Positions 57,956 through 64,000 of a DNA stretch of 64,000 nt are shown one piece after another. How positions within the stretch are numbered: the stretch's first letter is position 1; each line of letters starts with the position of its first letter. The DNA lies in assembly GCF_014490035.1 (NCBI RefSeq), contig NZ_CP061008.1, forward strand, positions 5,332,001 to 5,396,000. Reading direction: 5' to 3'. The translations under genes and the position numbers were made by a program. The DNA is from Achromobacter xylosoxidans (GTDB taxonomy: Bacteria > Pseudomonadota > Gammaproteobacteria > Burkholderiales > Burkholderiaceae_B). The notes under the pieces were generated by a model. The model was not told where the DNA came from, made no database searches, and saw only the letters and a list, made by a program, of their open reading frames with translations.

Positions 57956-58369
57956 TCAATCCGGAATAACGGCAGTCGCGTCGATTTCCACCAGCCACTC
58001 GGGGCGCGCCAGCGCTGACACCACAATGCCGGTGGACACGGGGAACACGCCCTTGAGCCATTTTCCGACCACGCGGTAGACCGGCTCCCGATAACGCGGG
58101 TCGATGATGTAGATCGTGATCTTGCAAATATCCTGCAGCTCGCCGCCGGCCTCCTTGAGCAACATGTCGATGTTCTTCATCGCCTGTTCGGTCTGGCCCG
58201 CCGCATCGCCGATGCAGACGCTCTCCGAGGTGTCCAGATTCTGGCCAATCTGCCCGCGCAAGAAGACGGTGCTGCCGCGCGCGACGACGGCCTGGCACAG
58301 ATCGTTATCGAGGTTCTGTTCAGGGTAGGTTGCCTTGGTATTGAAGGTGCGTATGCGCTTGTGCTTCAT
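57956..58369 (-). CDS. RidA-superfamily protein lacking the substrate Arg
   Basis: A 137-residue member of the RidA/YjgF superfamily. The fold is clear: VFLRGQIGQNLDTSESVCIG, AMKNIDMLLKEAGGELQDIC, and LARPEWLVEIDATAVI. At the position of the active-site Arg in true RidA (P-x-R) a Ser is found (VFPVSTGIVVSAL). It thus belongs to a Rid subgroup without the classical imine deaminase residue. It precedes DUF1028 on the same strand, 20 bases apart. The ATG at 58369 is used. Confidence 0.85.
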   Translation of the reverse strand: MKHKRIRTFNTKATYPEQNLDNDLCQAVVARGSTVFLRGQIGQNLDTSESVCIGDAAGQTEQAMKNIDMLLKEAGGELQDICKITIYIIDPRYREPVYRVVGKWLKGVFPVSTGIVVSALARPEWLVEIDATAVIPD

Positions 58370-58753
58370 GGCTCGTATCTGCATTAGGGTTTATCCGGAG
58401 ACCCCGCGCCCGCCTGGCTGGCGGCATCGCACAAGGCCGTGACCTGCCCGCTGATGGTCGGTCCAAGCGGGAACGCAGCCTATTTGTTTTTTCCGGCGTC
58501 CCGTCTCGGAAATCCTGACGCGGGCGGCGCCCGCCGCCATGCGCATGCGACCTGCCTCGGCGGCCTCGCGGGGCCATCAGGAAAATCGATCCATGCCAAC
58601 GGAAAAGGCGACTTGGTGCCTCGGATGGCCTCTCGCATCATTGGTTTTCGCTGGCGTGGCCGGTGCGGCGGGCGGCGGCAACGCCCGGTCCCGGATCGAC
58701 GGCCGACGTCACCAGATGCAATCCGCAGCAACCTCACCTTACAAGGGATCCGG
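58370..58753. other. 384-base divergent intergenic region
   Basis: No confident gene. It holds the divergent promoters of the RidA-DUF1028-LysR genes (minus) and the racemase-like importer operon (plus), and is a probable binding region for the LysR protein. A frame from about 58593 would encode a hydrophobic stretch followed by a polar tail and overlap the next gene by four bases; its reality is doubtful. AAGGGA at 58744-58749 is the ribosome-binding site for the downstream gene. Confidence 0.35.
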
Positions 58754-59551
58754 ATGAACACCGCCTCAACGCCGGCGCAAGCCGCCTATCCCCGATTCCG
58801 CTACGACGGCTCGGGCGACCTGGCCCGCATCGGGCTGATCTACATCGCTTCCAGCGTCGTGATGGAAGAAGAAATGTGGGCCATGTCCGCTCCAGGGGTT
58901 TCCACCCATACCGCGCGCATCAAGCTGCCCAAGGTCACGGTGCAAGGCATCGAAGAGATGATGAACGCGCCTGAACTCGAACAGGCCGCGCGCCTGGCCG
59001 GCGCCGCTCCCATCGACGTGCTGCTGTTCGGCGGCACCAGCGCCTCGTTCCTGCATGGCACCGCCTATGACCAGGCGCTGATCCAGAAGCTGCGGCAGTG
59101 GGTGCCGGGGCCGCAGATCACCACCGCCTCCACCGCGACGCTCGCGGCGCTGAAGAAGGTCAAGGCCGGCAAGGTTGCGCTGGCCACGCCCTATCTTCCA
59201 GAGATCCACGAGCGCGCCATCCGCTTCCTGCAGGAAAACGGCCACGAGGTCGTCAAGAGCGCCTGCCTCGGCATCTCTGACGATCACGCGCTGGCCGAGG
59301 TCTCGCTGGAAAAGGTCTACGACCACGTGCTCTCGGTCGATCACCCCGACGCGACGGCCATCTTCGTCTCGTGCACCAACTTCCGCACCGTCGGCGCCAT
59401 CGAGGCGCTGGAACAGAAACTCGGCAAGCCGGTGATCTCGGCCATCCAGGCTTCGTTCTGGCATTGCCTGGATCTCACCGGCGCGGCGGGCGCCAAGCCC
59501 GGCTACGGCTCGCTGTTCAACGGCAACCTGAGCAAGGCCGCAGCAATGTAG
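58754..59551 (+). CDS. Asp/Glu racemase-superfamily enzyme with one catalytic Cys
   Basis: A 265-residue enzyme of the Asp/Glu racemase-hydantoin racemase-maleate isomerase-arylmalonate decarboxylase superfamily. The second catalytic Cys is Cys207 in FVSCTNFRT, but the first-Cys position is Gly94 in LFGGTSASF. Arylmalonate decarboxylase from Bordetella shows this same Gly/Cys arrangement, together with Thr-Ser after the Gly (95, 96) and the conserved Tyr (Tyr147, TPYLPE). The C-terminal PGYGSLF is also shared. Other segments (SCTNFRT) resemble maleate isomerases. It probably decarboxylates or isomerises a malonate-like acid without racemase activity. It heads the importer operon. Confidence 0.8.
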   Translation: MNTASTPAQAAYPRFRYDGSGDLARIGLIYIASSVVMEEEMWAMSAPGVSTHTARIKLPKVTVQGIEEMMNAPELEQAARLAGAAPIDVLLFGGTSASFLHGTAYDQALIQKLRQWVPGPQITTASTATLAALKKVKAGKVALATPYLPEIHERAIRFLQENGHEVVKSACLGISDDHALAEVSLEKVYDHVLSVDHPDATAIFVSCTNFRTVGAIEALEQKLGKPVISAIQASFWHCLDLTGAAGAKPGYGSLFNGNLSKAAAM

Positions 59552-59597
59552 ACCATTCAACGAAGTGCATGACCAATAAATAAGCAAGGGGAAAATA

Positions 59598-60389
59598 ATG
59601 CATCTACACCAAACCATCACGGCGCTGACGCTCGCAGGCGCCTCGCTGTTCGCTGTGACGCCCGCCCAAGCCGAGAAGCTGGTGCTGGGCAACGAAGGCA
59701 GTTATCCGCCCTTCAGCATGGTCGACCCGTCAGGCCGCCTGACCGGCTTTGAACCCGACCTGGCGCGCGAGATGTGCAAGCGGATGAAGGTCGATTGCGA
59801 GATCGTCGTCATGGACTTCAAGGCCCTGATCCCGGCGCTGCTGCAGAAGAAACTGGATGCCGTGGTCAGCCAGACCAAGCCGCTGCCGGAGCGCAAGGAA
59901 AAAGTGCTGTTCGGCCGACCGGTGCTGTTCAACCCGGACTCCTATGTGGTGCCCGAGGCCAAGAACTACACCTTCACGCCGGAGGGCCTGAAGGGCGTGC
60001 GCATCGGCCTGCAACGCGGCTCGGCCCAAGCCAAGTACGTGGGCGAGACATTCGGCAACGCGGTGCAGATCGTGTTCTACGACAACCCCGACCAGATCCG
60101 TCTCGACCTGGCCAACGGCCGGCTCGACATGAGCCTGGGTCCCAAGATCAGCTGGACCAATGAGTTCCTGTCCAAGCCCCAGGGCAAGGGCTGGAAGTTC
60201 GCTGGCGGCGATCTGTGGACTGGCGGCGGCGAAGCCGGATCGAGCTGGATCGCCCGCAAGGACGGCGGCGAACTGCTCAACCGCATGAACGTCACGCTGG
60301 ACACCATCATCAAGGACTGCACCTTCACCAAGCTGCGCAAGCCGTACATGGAAGTGGAGCTGCTGCCCGAGGAAGCGGCCTGCCGCTAG
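59598..60389 (+). CDS. Polar amino acid ABC transporter substrate-binding protein
   Basis: A 263-residue periplasmic binding protein of class 3 (HisJ/ArtJ/GlnH type). The signal peptide ends near AQAEK. Family motifs: LVLGNEGSYPPFSMVDPSGR, GFEPDLAREMCKRMKVDCEI and FKALIPALLQKKLDAVVSQ. The ligand may be a carboxylate-containing amino-acid-like compound in view of the adjacent enzyme, but is unknown. AGGGG precedes the ATG at 59598. Confidence 0.88.
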   Translation: MHLHQTITALTLAGASLFAVTPAQAEKLVLGNEGSYPPFSMVDPSGRLTGFEPDLAREMCKRMKVDCEIVVMDFKALIPALLQKKLDAVVSQTKPLPERKEKVLFGRPVLFNPDSYVVPEAKNYTFTPEGLKGVRIGLQRGSAQAKYVGETFGNAVQIVFYDNPDQIRLDLANGRLDMSLGPKISWTNEFLSKPQGKGWKFAGGDLWTGGGEAGSSWIARKDGGELLNRMNVTLDTIIKDCTFTKLRKPYMEVELLPEEAACR

Positions 60390-60404
60390 CAGGATTCGCG
60401 CGCG

Positions 60405-60443
60405 CCGCCCGAGTCCCCGGCACGAGCTTGCCGGACCGGGCGG
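60405..60443 (+). promoter_or_regulatory. Stem-loop after the amino acid binding-protein gene
   Basis: CCGGCA/TGCCGG (60417-60422, 60429-60434) forms an inner stem, extended by an outer pairing CCGCCCG (60405-60411)/CGGGCGG (60437-60443). No U-tract is present. It lies between binding-protein and permease genes, as in the other importer operons. Confidence 0.6.
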
Positions 60444-60473
60444 AACTCCACCCACGCTTGCCAGGAAGACCTC

Positions 60474-61187
60474 ATGCCTTCGATGGGTTTCGTGCAGCAA
60501 CTCGCGACCGGCGCAATGATGACGATCCAGGTCGCCGTCTGCGCCTACCTGCTGGCGCTCGCGATCGGGACGTTCTTCGCCCTGATCACGCTGCGGCCGA
60601 CATGGCTGGCCAAGATCGTCTGGATTCCGTATGCCTCCATCTTCACGGGGGTGCCTTCGCTGCTGGTCGGCTTCCTGTTCTATTACGGCGGCTCGCAGAT
60701 CGTCGCCAGCCTGCTAGCGCCGTTCGGCATCGACCAGCAGATCGAGGTAACGCCGTTCATGGCGGCGGTAGCGGCTCTGGGCATGGTGTATGGCGCCTAT
60801 CTGGCCGACCTGATCCGCAGCGCGATCCAGAACGTTCCCCACGGCCAGTTCGAGGCCGCGCGGGTGCTGCTGGTGCCGCGCACCGCCATCTGGCTCAAGG
60901 TGATCCTGCCGCAGATGCTGCGGCTGGCCCTGCCCGGCATGACCAATATGTGGATCGTCGTGCTCAAGGACACCGCCCTCATCTCCCTGATCGGCCTGAA
61001 GGAAATCATGGCCTACGCCAAGCTTGCCTCGGGCGTGACCAAGGAGCCTTTCGTCTATTACATGCTTGCGGCCGGCTTCTTCCTGATGATGACCTGGCTC
61101 ACCTACTACGTGGCGCGCCGTGTCGAAACATGGGCTGCGCGCGGCTTTCATCCCGTCGTGACCAAGGGAGCGTCGCATGCACTTTGA
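60474..61187 (+). CDS. Polar amino acid ABC permease (first)
   Basis: A 237-residue permease of the HisM/ArtQ type. Membrane segments include TGAMMTIQVAVCAYLLALAI and TGVPSLLVGFLFYYG. The ATPase-contact region, GQFEAARVLLVPRTAIWLKV, and MTNMWIVVLKDTALISLIG are characteristic. It overlaps the second permease gene by 11 bases, so both are coupled in translation. Confidence 0.9.
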   Translation: MPSMGFVQQLATGAMMTIQVAVCAYLLALAIGTFFALITLRPTWLAKIVWIPYASIFTGVPSLLVGFLFYYGGSQIVASLLAPFGIDQQIEVTPFMAAVAALGMVYGAYLADLIRSAIQNVPHGQFEAARVLLVPRTAIWLKVILPQMLRLALPGMTNMWIVVLKDTALISLIGLKEIMAYAKLASGVTKEPFVYYMLAAGFFLMMTWLTYYVARRVETWAARGFHPVVTKGASHAL

Positions 61188-61866
61188 CTTCCAGGTAGCC
61201 TGGGACAGCCTGCCCAAACTGCTGGCCGGCGCCGGCACCACCTTCGCCGTGCTGCTGCCGGTGCTGGTCATCGGCCTGCTGCTGGCGCTGCCGGTGGCGC
61301 TGGCAAGCTTCCGGCCCGGTGCCCGCGCGCTCTTCGCCAGCAGCTACATCGGCTTCTTCCGCGGCGTCCCCAGCCTGGTGCTGCTGTACCTGATCTACAG
61401 CGGACTGCCGCAGTTCTCCATCGTGCGCGACACCCCCTTGTGGAGCGTCTTCTCCAACGCCTATGTCTGCGCCTGGCTGGGCCTGGCGCTGACCCATTCC
61501 GGCTTCATGGCGGAGATCATCCGCGGCGGACTGGCGGCGATACCCCGGGGCACGATCGAAGCGGCGCAGACCCTGGGCCTGAAGCCTGCGCAGATCCTGT
61601 TCCGCCTGCGCCTGCCGCTGGTGGCGCGCTATGTGCTGCGCGCCTATCAGAATGAATTGCTGATCATGGTGAAAAGCACGGCAGCCGTCAGCGCCATCAC
61701 GCTGGTCGACCTCACCGCGGCCGCCAACACCGTGTTCGACTACACCTATGACCCGTTCACGCCCCTGATCACGGCGGCGGCGATCTACTGGTGCATCACC
61801 AACTGCATACGACTTGGCTTCTCGATCGCGGACCGCAAGTTGAACCGCTATCTCGCCAGGGCTTGA
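61177..61866 (+). CDS. Polar amino acid ABC permease (second)
   Basis: A 229-residue permease of the HisQ/ArtM type. It has the amino acid permease signature GFFRGVPSLVLLYLIYSGLP and the ATPase-contact loop IPRGTIEAAQTLGLKPAQIL. YQNELLIMVKSTAAVSAITL is a typical last-loop segment. It forms the heterodimeric channel with the preceding permease. It overlaps that gene by 11 bases and is followed 38 bases later by the ATPase gene. Confidence 0.9.
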   Translation: MHFDFQVAWDSLPKLLAGAGTTFAVLLPVLVIGLLLALPVALASFRPGARALFASSYIGFFRGVPSLVLLYLIYSGLPQFSIVRDTPLWSVFSNAYVCAWLGLALTHSGFMAEIIRGGLAAIPRGTIEAAQTLGLKPAQILFRLRLPLVARYVLRAYQNELLIMVKSTAAVSAITLVDLTAAANTVFDYTYDPFTPLITAAAIYWCITNCIRLGFSIADRKLNRYLARA

Positions 61867-61904
61867 ACCGCCCGGCCGACCGAACTATCAGAGCGCGAAC
61901 CATC

Positions 61905-62690
61905 ATGACTGCCATCCTGTCCAGCATCACGCCGCCTGTCTCCGCCACCCTGTCCGAGTGCGCGCCCGCGGTCTCCATCTCGGGTTTGAACAAGTTCTAC
62001 GGCGCCTTCCACGCCCTGCGGGATATCCACCTGGAGGTCTCCAACGGCGAGATCGTCATCCTCTGCGGTCCTTCCGGATCCGGCAAGTCGTCCCTCATCC
62101 GCTGCATCAATCATCTGGAACAGCATGACTCGGGCGACATCCGGGTCAATGGCGCCGAACTGACCCGGCGTCCCGAAGACGTGGAGAAAGTGCGGCGCCA
62201 GCTGGGCATGGTGTTCCAGAACTTCAACCTCTTTCCGCATATGACGGTGCTGGACAACTGCACCTTCGCGCTGAAGATCGCCTTGAAGGTTCCAGCCCGC
62301 GAGGCCGAACAGACGGCGCGCGAATACCTGGCCAAAGTCAATGTGATCGAGCAGGCCGACAAGTATCCGATCCAGCTTTCCGGTGGCCAGCAGCAACGCG
62401 TGGCCATTGCCCGCGCGCTCTGCCTGCGCCCGCGCATCATGCTCTTCGATGAGCCGACCTCGGCGCTCGATCCGGAATCGGTCGGCTCGGTGCTGCGCAT
62501 CATGGAAAACCTGGCGCAGACCGGCATCACCATGATCTGCGTCACCCACGAAATCGGCTTCGCCCGCAGGGTGGCCGACCGCTGCGTCTTCATGGAGCGA
62601 GGCGAAATCATCGAGACCGCGCCCACTGAACAGTTTTTTGGGGCGCCCCGCAGCGAGCGCCTGAAGAATTTCCTCGAGCAGGTTCTGTAG
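61905..62690 (+). CDS. Polar amino acid ABC ATPase
   Basis: A 261-residue ATPase of the GlnQ/HisP family. Walker [15 protein letters not shown]-loop [18 protein letters not shown], signature [15 protein letters not shown], Walker [15 protein letters not shown] and the H-loop [14 protein letters not shown] are intact. An N-terminal extension of about 25 residues precedes the domain. It energises the two permeases upstream. Confidence 0.92.
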   Translation: MTAILSSITPPVSATLSECAPAVSISGLNKFYGAFHALRDIHLEVSNGEIVILCGPSGSGKSSLIRCINHLEQHDSGDIRVNGAELTRRPEDVEKVRRQLGMVFQNFNLFPHMTVLDNCTFALKIALKVPAREAEQTAREYLAKVNVIEQADKYPIQLSGGQQQRVAIARALCLRPRIMLFDEPTSALDPESVGSVLRIMENLAQTGITMICVTHEIGFARRVADRCVFMERGEIIETAPTEQFFGAPRSERLKNFLEQVL

Positions 62691-62715
62691 TCAACCATAT
62701 AGACAAGGGGTTGTC

Positions 62716-63741
62716 ATGATCAAGAAACTCATAAGCGCCGGCATGCTTGCCGGCGCGGCTCTCTCCGCCACGGCGCAGGCGCAGGATGCGCTGGTGGTCA
62801 GCACCTGGGGCGGCAGCTTCCGCGATCTCATCGACGAGAACATCGGCCGCGAGTTCACGCGACAGACCGGCGTGCCGGTGAAGTACATCACGGGCGGCAC
62901 CATAGACCGGCTGAACAAAGCCAAGCTCGCCACCAAGCCGGAAAGCGACATCACGTTCACCACGTCGCATATCGGCTGGCTCTATGTCAACGCCAACCTG
63001 TACGAAAAACTTGACCTGAGCAAGATCCCCAACTACTCGCACCTGGTCGACCGGGCCAAGATCAGCCCGTACCATATCGGCAGCTGGGCGTACGTGTACA
63101 CCATCGGCTACCGCCCCGACCTGGTTCCCGCGGGCGTCACCTTCAACAGCTGGAACGATCTGTGGAGCCCGGCGCTGAAAGGCAAGCTGTCCGCGCCCGA
63201 TTTCGACCCCAGCCACATCATCGACATTTCGGCCTTGCTGTCCGGCGGCGACGCCAGCACCTGGGAAAAGGGGCAGGAAAAACTCAAGGCCCTGAAACCC
63301 AATTTCAAGGCTTTCTACACCAACGACGCCAACAGCCAGCAACTGATCGCCGCCGGCGAAACGCCGGTGCAGGTCGTGCTATCCATGAACGCGTACTACA
63401 TGATCGGCCAGGGCGTGCCCATCAAGGTGGCGATGCCCAAGGAAGGCGCGGTGCTGGGTGTCGATACCATGGCCATCATGAAAGGCAGCGCCAAGACCGA
63501 CCTGGCCCACAAGTTCATGGACATCGCGCTGTCGCCTGAGGTGCAGGCCAAGATCGTGGCGGCCAAGAAAGCCAGCCCCGTCGTCGACAACGCCAAGGTC
63601 TCGCCTGAAGACGCTGCCCTTCCTGGCGTCTTCACGACCAAACAGCAGTGGGACACCCAGGCCATCGTCATCGACGACAAGCTGCGCGCGGAGAAAACGG
63701 CCGAGTGGCGCAAGTGGTTTACCGAGAACATCATGAACTGA
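62716..63741 (+). CDS. Polyamine-type ABC transporter substrate-binding protein
   Basis: A 341-residue periplasmic binding protein of the PotD/AfuA class. The signal peptide ends near AQAQD. The mature start ALVVSTWGGSFRDLIDENIG is typical, with VNANLYEKLDLSKIPNYSHL and WNDLWSPALKGKL. It is the second binding protein of the operon and is followed by a hairpin and a permease gene of the matching class. The ligand could be a polyamine or an amino-acid derivative; it is not determined. Confidence 0.88.
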   Translation: MIKKLISAGMLAGAALSATAQAQDALVVSTWGGSFRDLIDENIGREFTRQTGVPVKYITGGTIDRLNKAKLATKPESDITFTTSHIGWLYVNANLYEKLDLSKIPNYSHLVDRAKISPYHIGSWAYVYTIGYRPDLVPAGVTFNSWNDLWSPALKGKLSAPDFDPSHIIDISALLSGGDASTWEKGQEKLKALKPNFKAFYTNDANSQQLIAAGETPVQVVLSMNAYYMIGQGVPIKVAMPKEGAVLGVDTMAIMKGSAKTDLAHKFMDIALSPEVQAKIVAAKKASPVVDNAKVSPEDAALPGVFTTKQQWDTQAIVIDDKLRAEKTAEWRKWFTENIMN

Positions 63742-63750
63742 TAACGCAAG

Positions 63751-63774
63751 GCCGCGGCCCCATGGGGCCGCGGC
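63751..63774 (+). promoter_or_regulatory. 24-base perfect palindrome after the PotD-like gene
   Basis: GCCGCGGCCCCATGGGGCCGCGGC is broken here for reading: a 12-base half (63751-63762, starting GCCGCGGCCC) is followed by its exact reverse complement (63763-63774). The RNA would form a strong hairpin with a very tight loop. It sits between the binding-protein and permease genes. Confidence 0.65.
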
Positions 63775-63813
63775 GCCGCCACGTCCTCAACGTAAACCAA
63801 GGATGGGTTCACC

Positions 63814-64000
63814 ATGGATGCGCGTTCCACCCTGAGGGGATGGCTGATATCCCCGGCAAGCTTCATCGCCCTGTGCATCTGCGTCGCCATGGCGGCCGTG
63901 CTGCAGTACAGCTTGCGCACCTTCATTCCGGGTTCGCTGGACGTCGGCGGCCTGACGCTGACTAACTTTTCGGGCATGGGCAAGCAGATCTACATCGATG
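63814..64000 (+). CDS. Polyamine-type ABC permease (3' partial, start only)
   Basis: The first 62 residues of a permease that runs off the window. MDARSTLRGWLISPASFIAL begins the usual PotB-type N-terminus, with a first membrane segment (about 14-33) and a periplasmic start FIPGSLDVGGLTLTNF. By position it is the channel subunit for the preceding PotD-like binding protein; the second permease and ATPase should follow. The ATG at 63814 is chosen because it begins the hydrophobic segment properly. Confidence 0.75.
   Translation, partial: MDARSTLRGWLISPASFIALCICVAMAAVLQYSLRTFIPGSLDVGGLTLTNFSGMGKQIYID

Noticed and set aside
57090..58026. A long N-terminal extension of the LysR gene frame upstream of 57087
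   Set aside because: The added 313 residues are Arg/Gly-rich and overlap the DUF1028 gene. The winged helix begins at the ATG at 57087.
58754..59551. Plain maleate isomerase
   Set aside because: The first catalytic Cys is replaced by Gly94, which does not fit the two-Cys mechanism.

Overview
The window is about 65% G+C, densely coded, and carries no rRNA, tRNA, CRISPR array, prophage or insertion sequence that I can recognise. Gene content points to a betaproteobacterium of the Alcaligenaceae (Achromobacter/Bordetella type): many solute-binding proteins, a small DUF4148 protein, LysR/AraC/MocR regulators next to catabolic operons, and Fec-type iron signalling. The genus is an inference from gene content, not from a marker gene.

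Layout. 1-2415: the end of a TctE-like sensor kinase overlapping a lone solute-binding protein. 2700-4405: a LuxR-type regulator and a DUF4148 protein. 4413-14793: a catabolic locus with a divergent AraC regulator, two phytanoyl-CoA-dioxygenase-like (PhyH) enzymes, an acyl-CoA synthetase, a cytoplasmic serine hydrolase and a complete Liv-type ABC importer. 14813-24908: mixed single genes (VOC protein, short fimbrial-like protein, MocR regulator with divergent DMT exporter, DUF695, diguanylate cyclase, hydrolase with CGNR regulator, rpiB, LRR protein, SUKH-like protein). 25078-27008: a two-gene AbiE-type toxin-antitoxin/abortive infection module with its own operator-rich promoter. 27090-41100: exported proteins, dsdA with a LysR regulator, mntP behind a yybP-ykoY manganese riboswitch, a CopD-like protein, a FecI-FecR-TonB receptor set, AcfC-like binding protein, nitroreductase and csaA.

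41214-52090 is a coherent D-amino-acid/peptide scavenging locus: D-amino acid dehydrogenase-like flavoprotein, RidA, M81 (MlrC-like) peptidase, DppABCDF-like importer, N-acyl-D-amino-acid deacylase and an XRE-cupin regulator. 52348-54787 holds a small ORF, a ferredoxin-reductase-like flavoprotein, GrpB and a lipoprotein. 54904-64000 is a second catabolic locus: argE-like peptidase, LysR, DUF1028 and a divergent RidA homologue face an Asp/Glu-racemase-superfamily enzyme with a one-cysteine active site, a polar amino acid ABC importer and the start of a polyamine-type ABC importer that runs off the window.

Regulatory signals outside the coding regions include the riboswitch, a G+C-rich stem-loop between binding-protein and permease genes in all four importer operons seen here, a GTAAC-N21-GTTAC element repeated in front of the CGNR regulator and the adjacent hydrolase, a CAGTGAAA triplet in front of the AbiE genes, and a GAGAATT palindrome in front of the D-amino acid operon.
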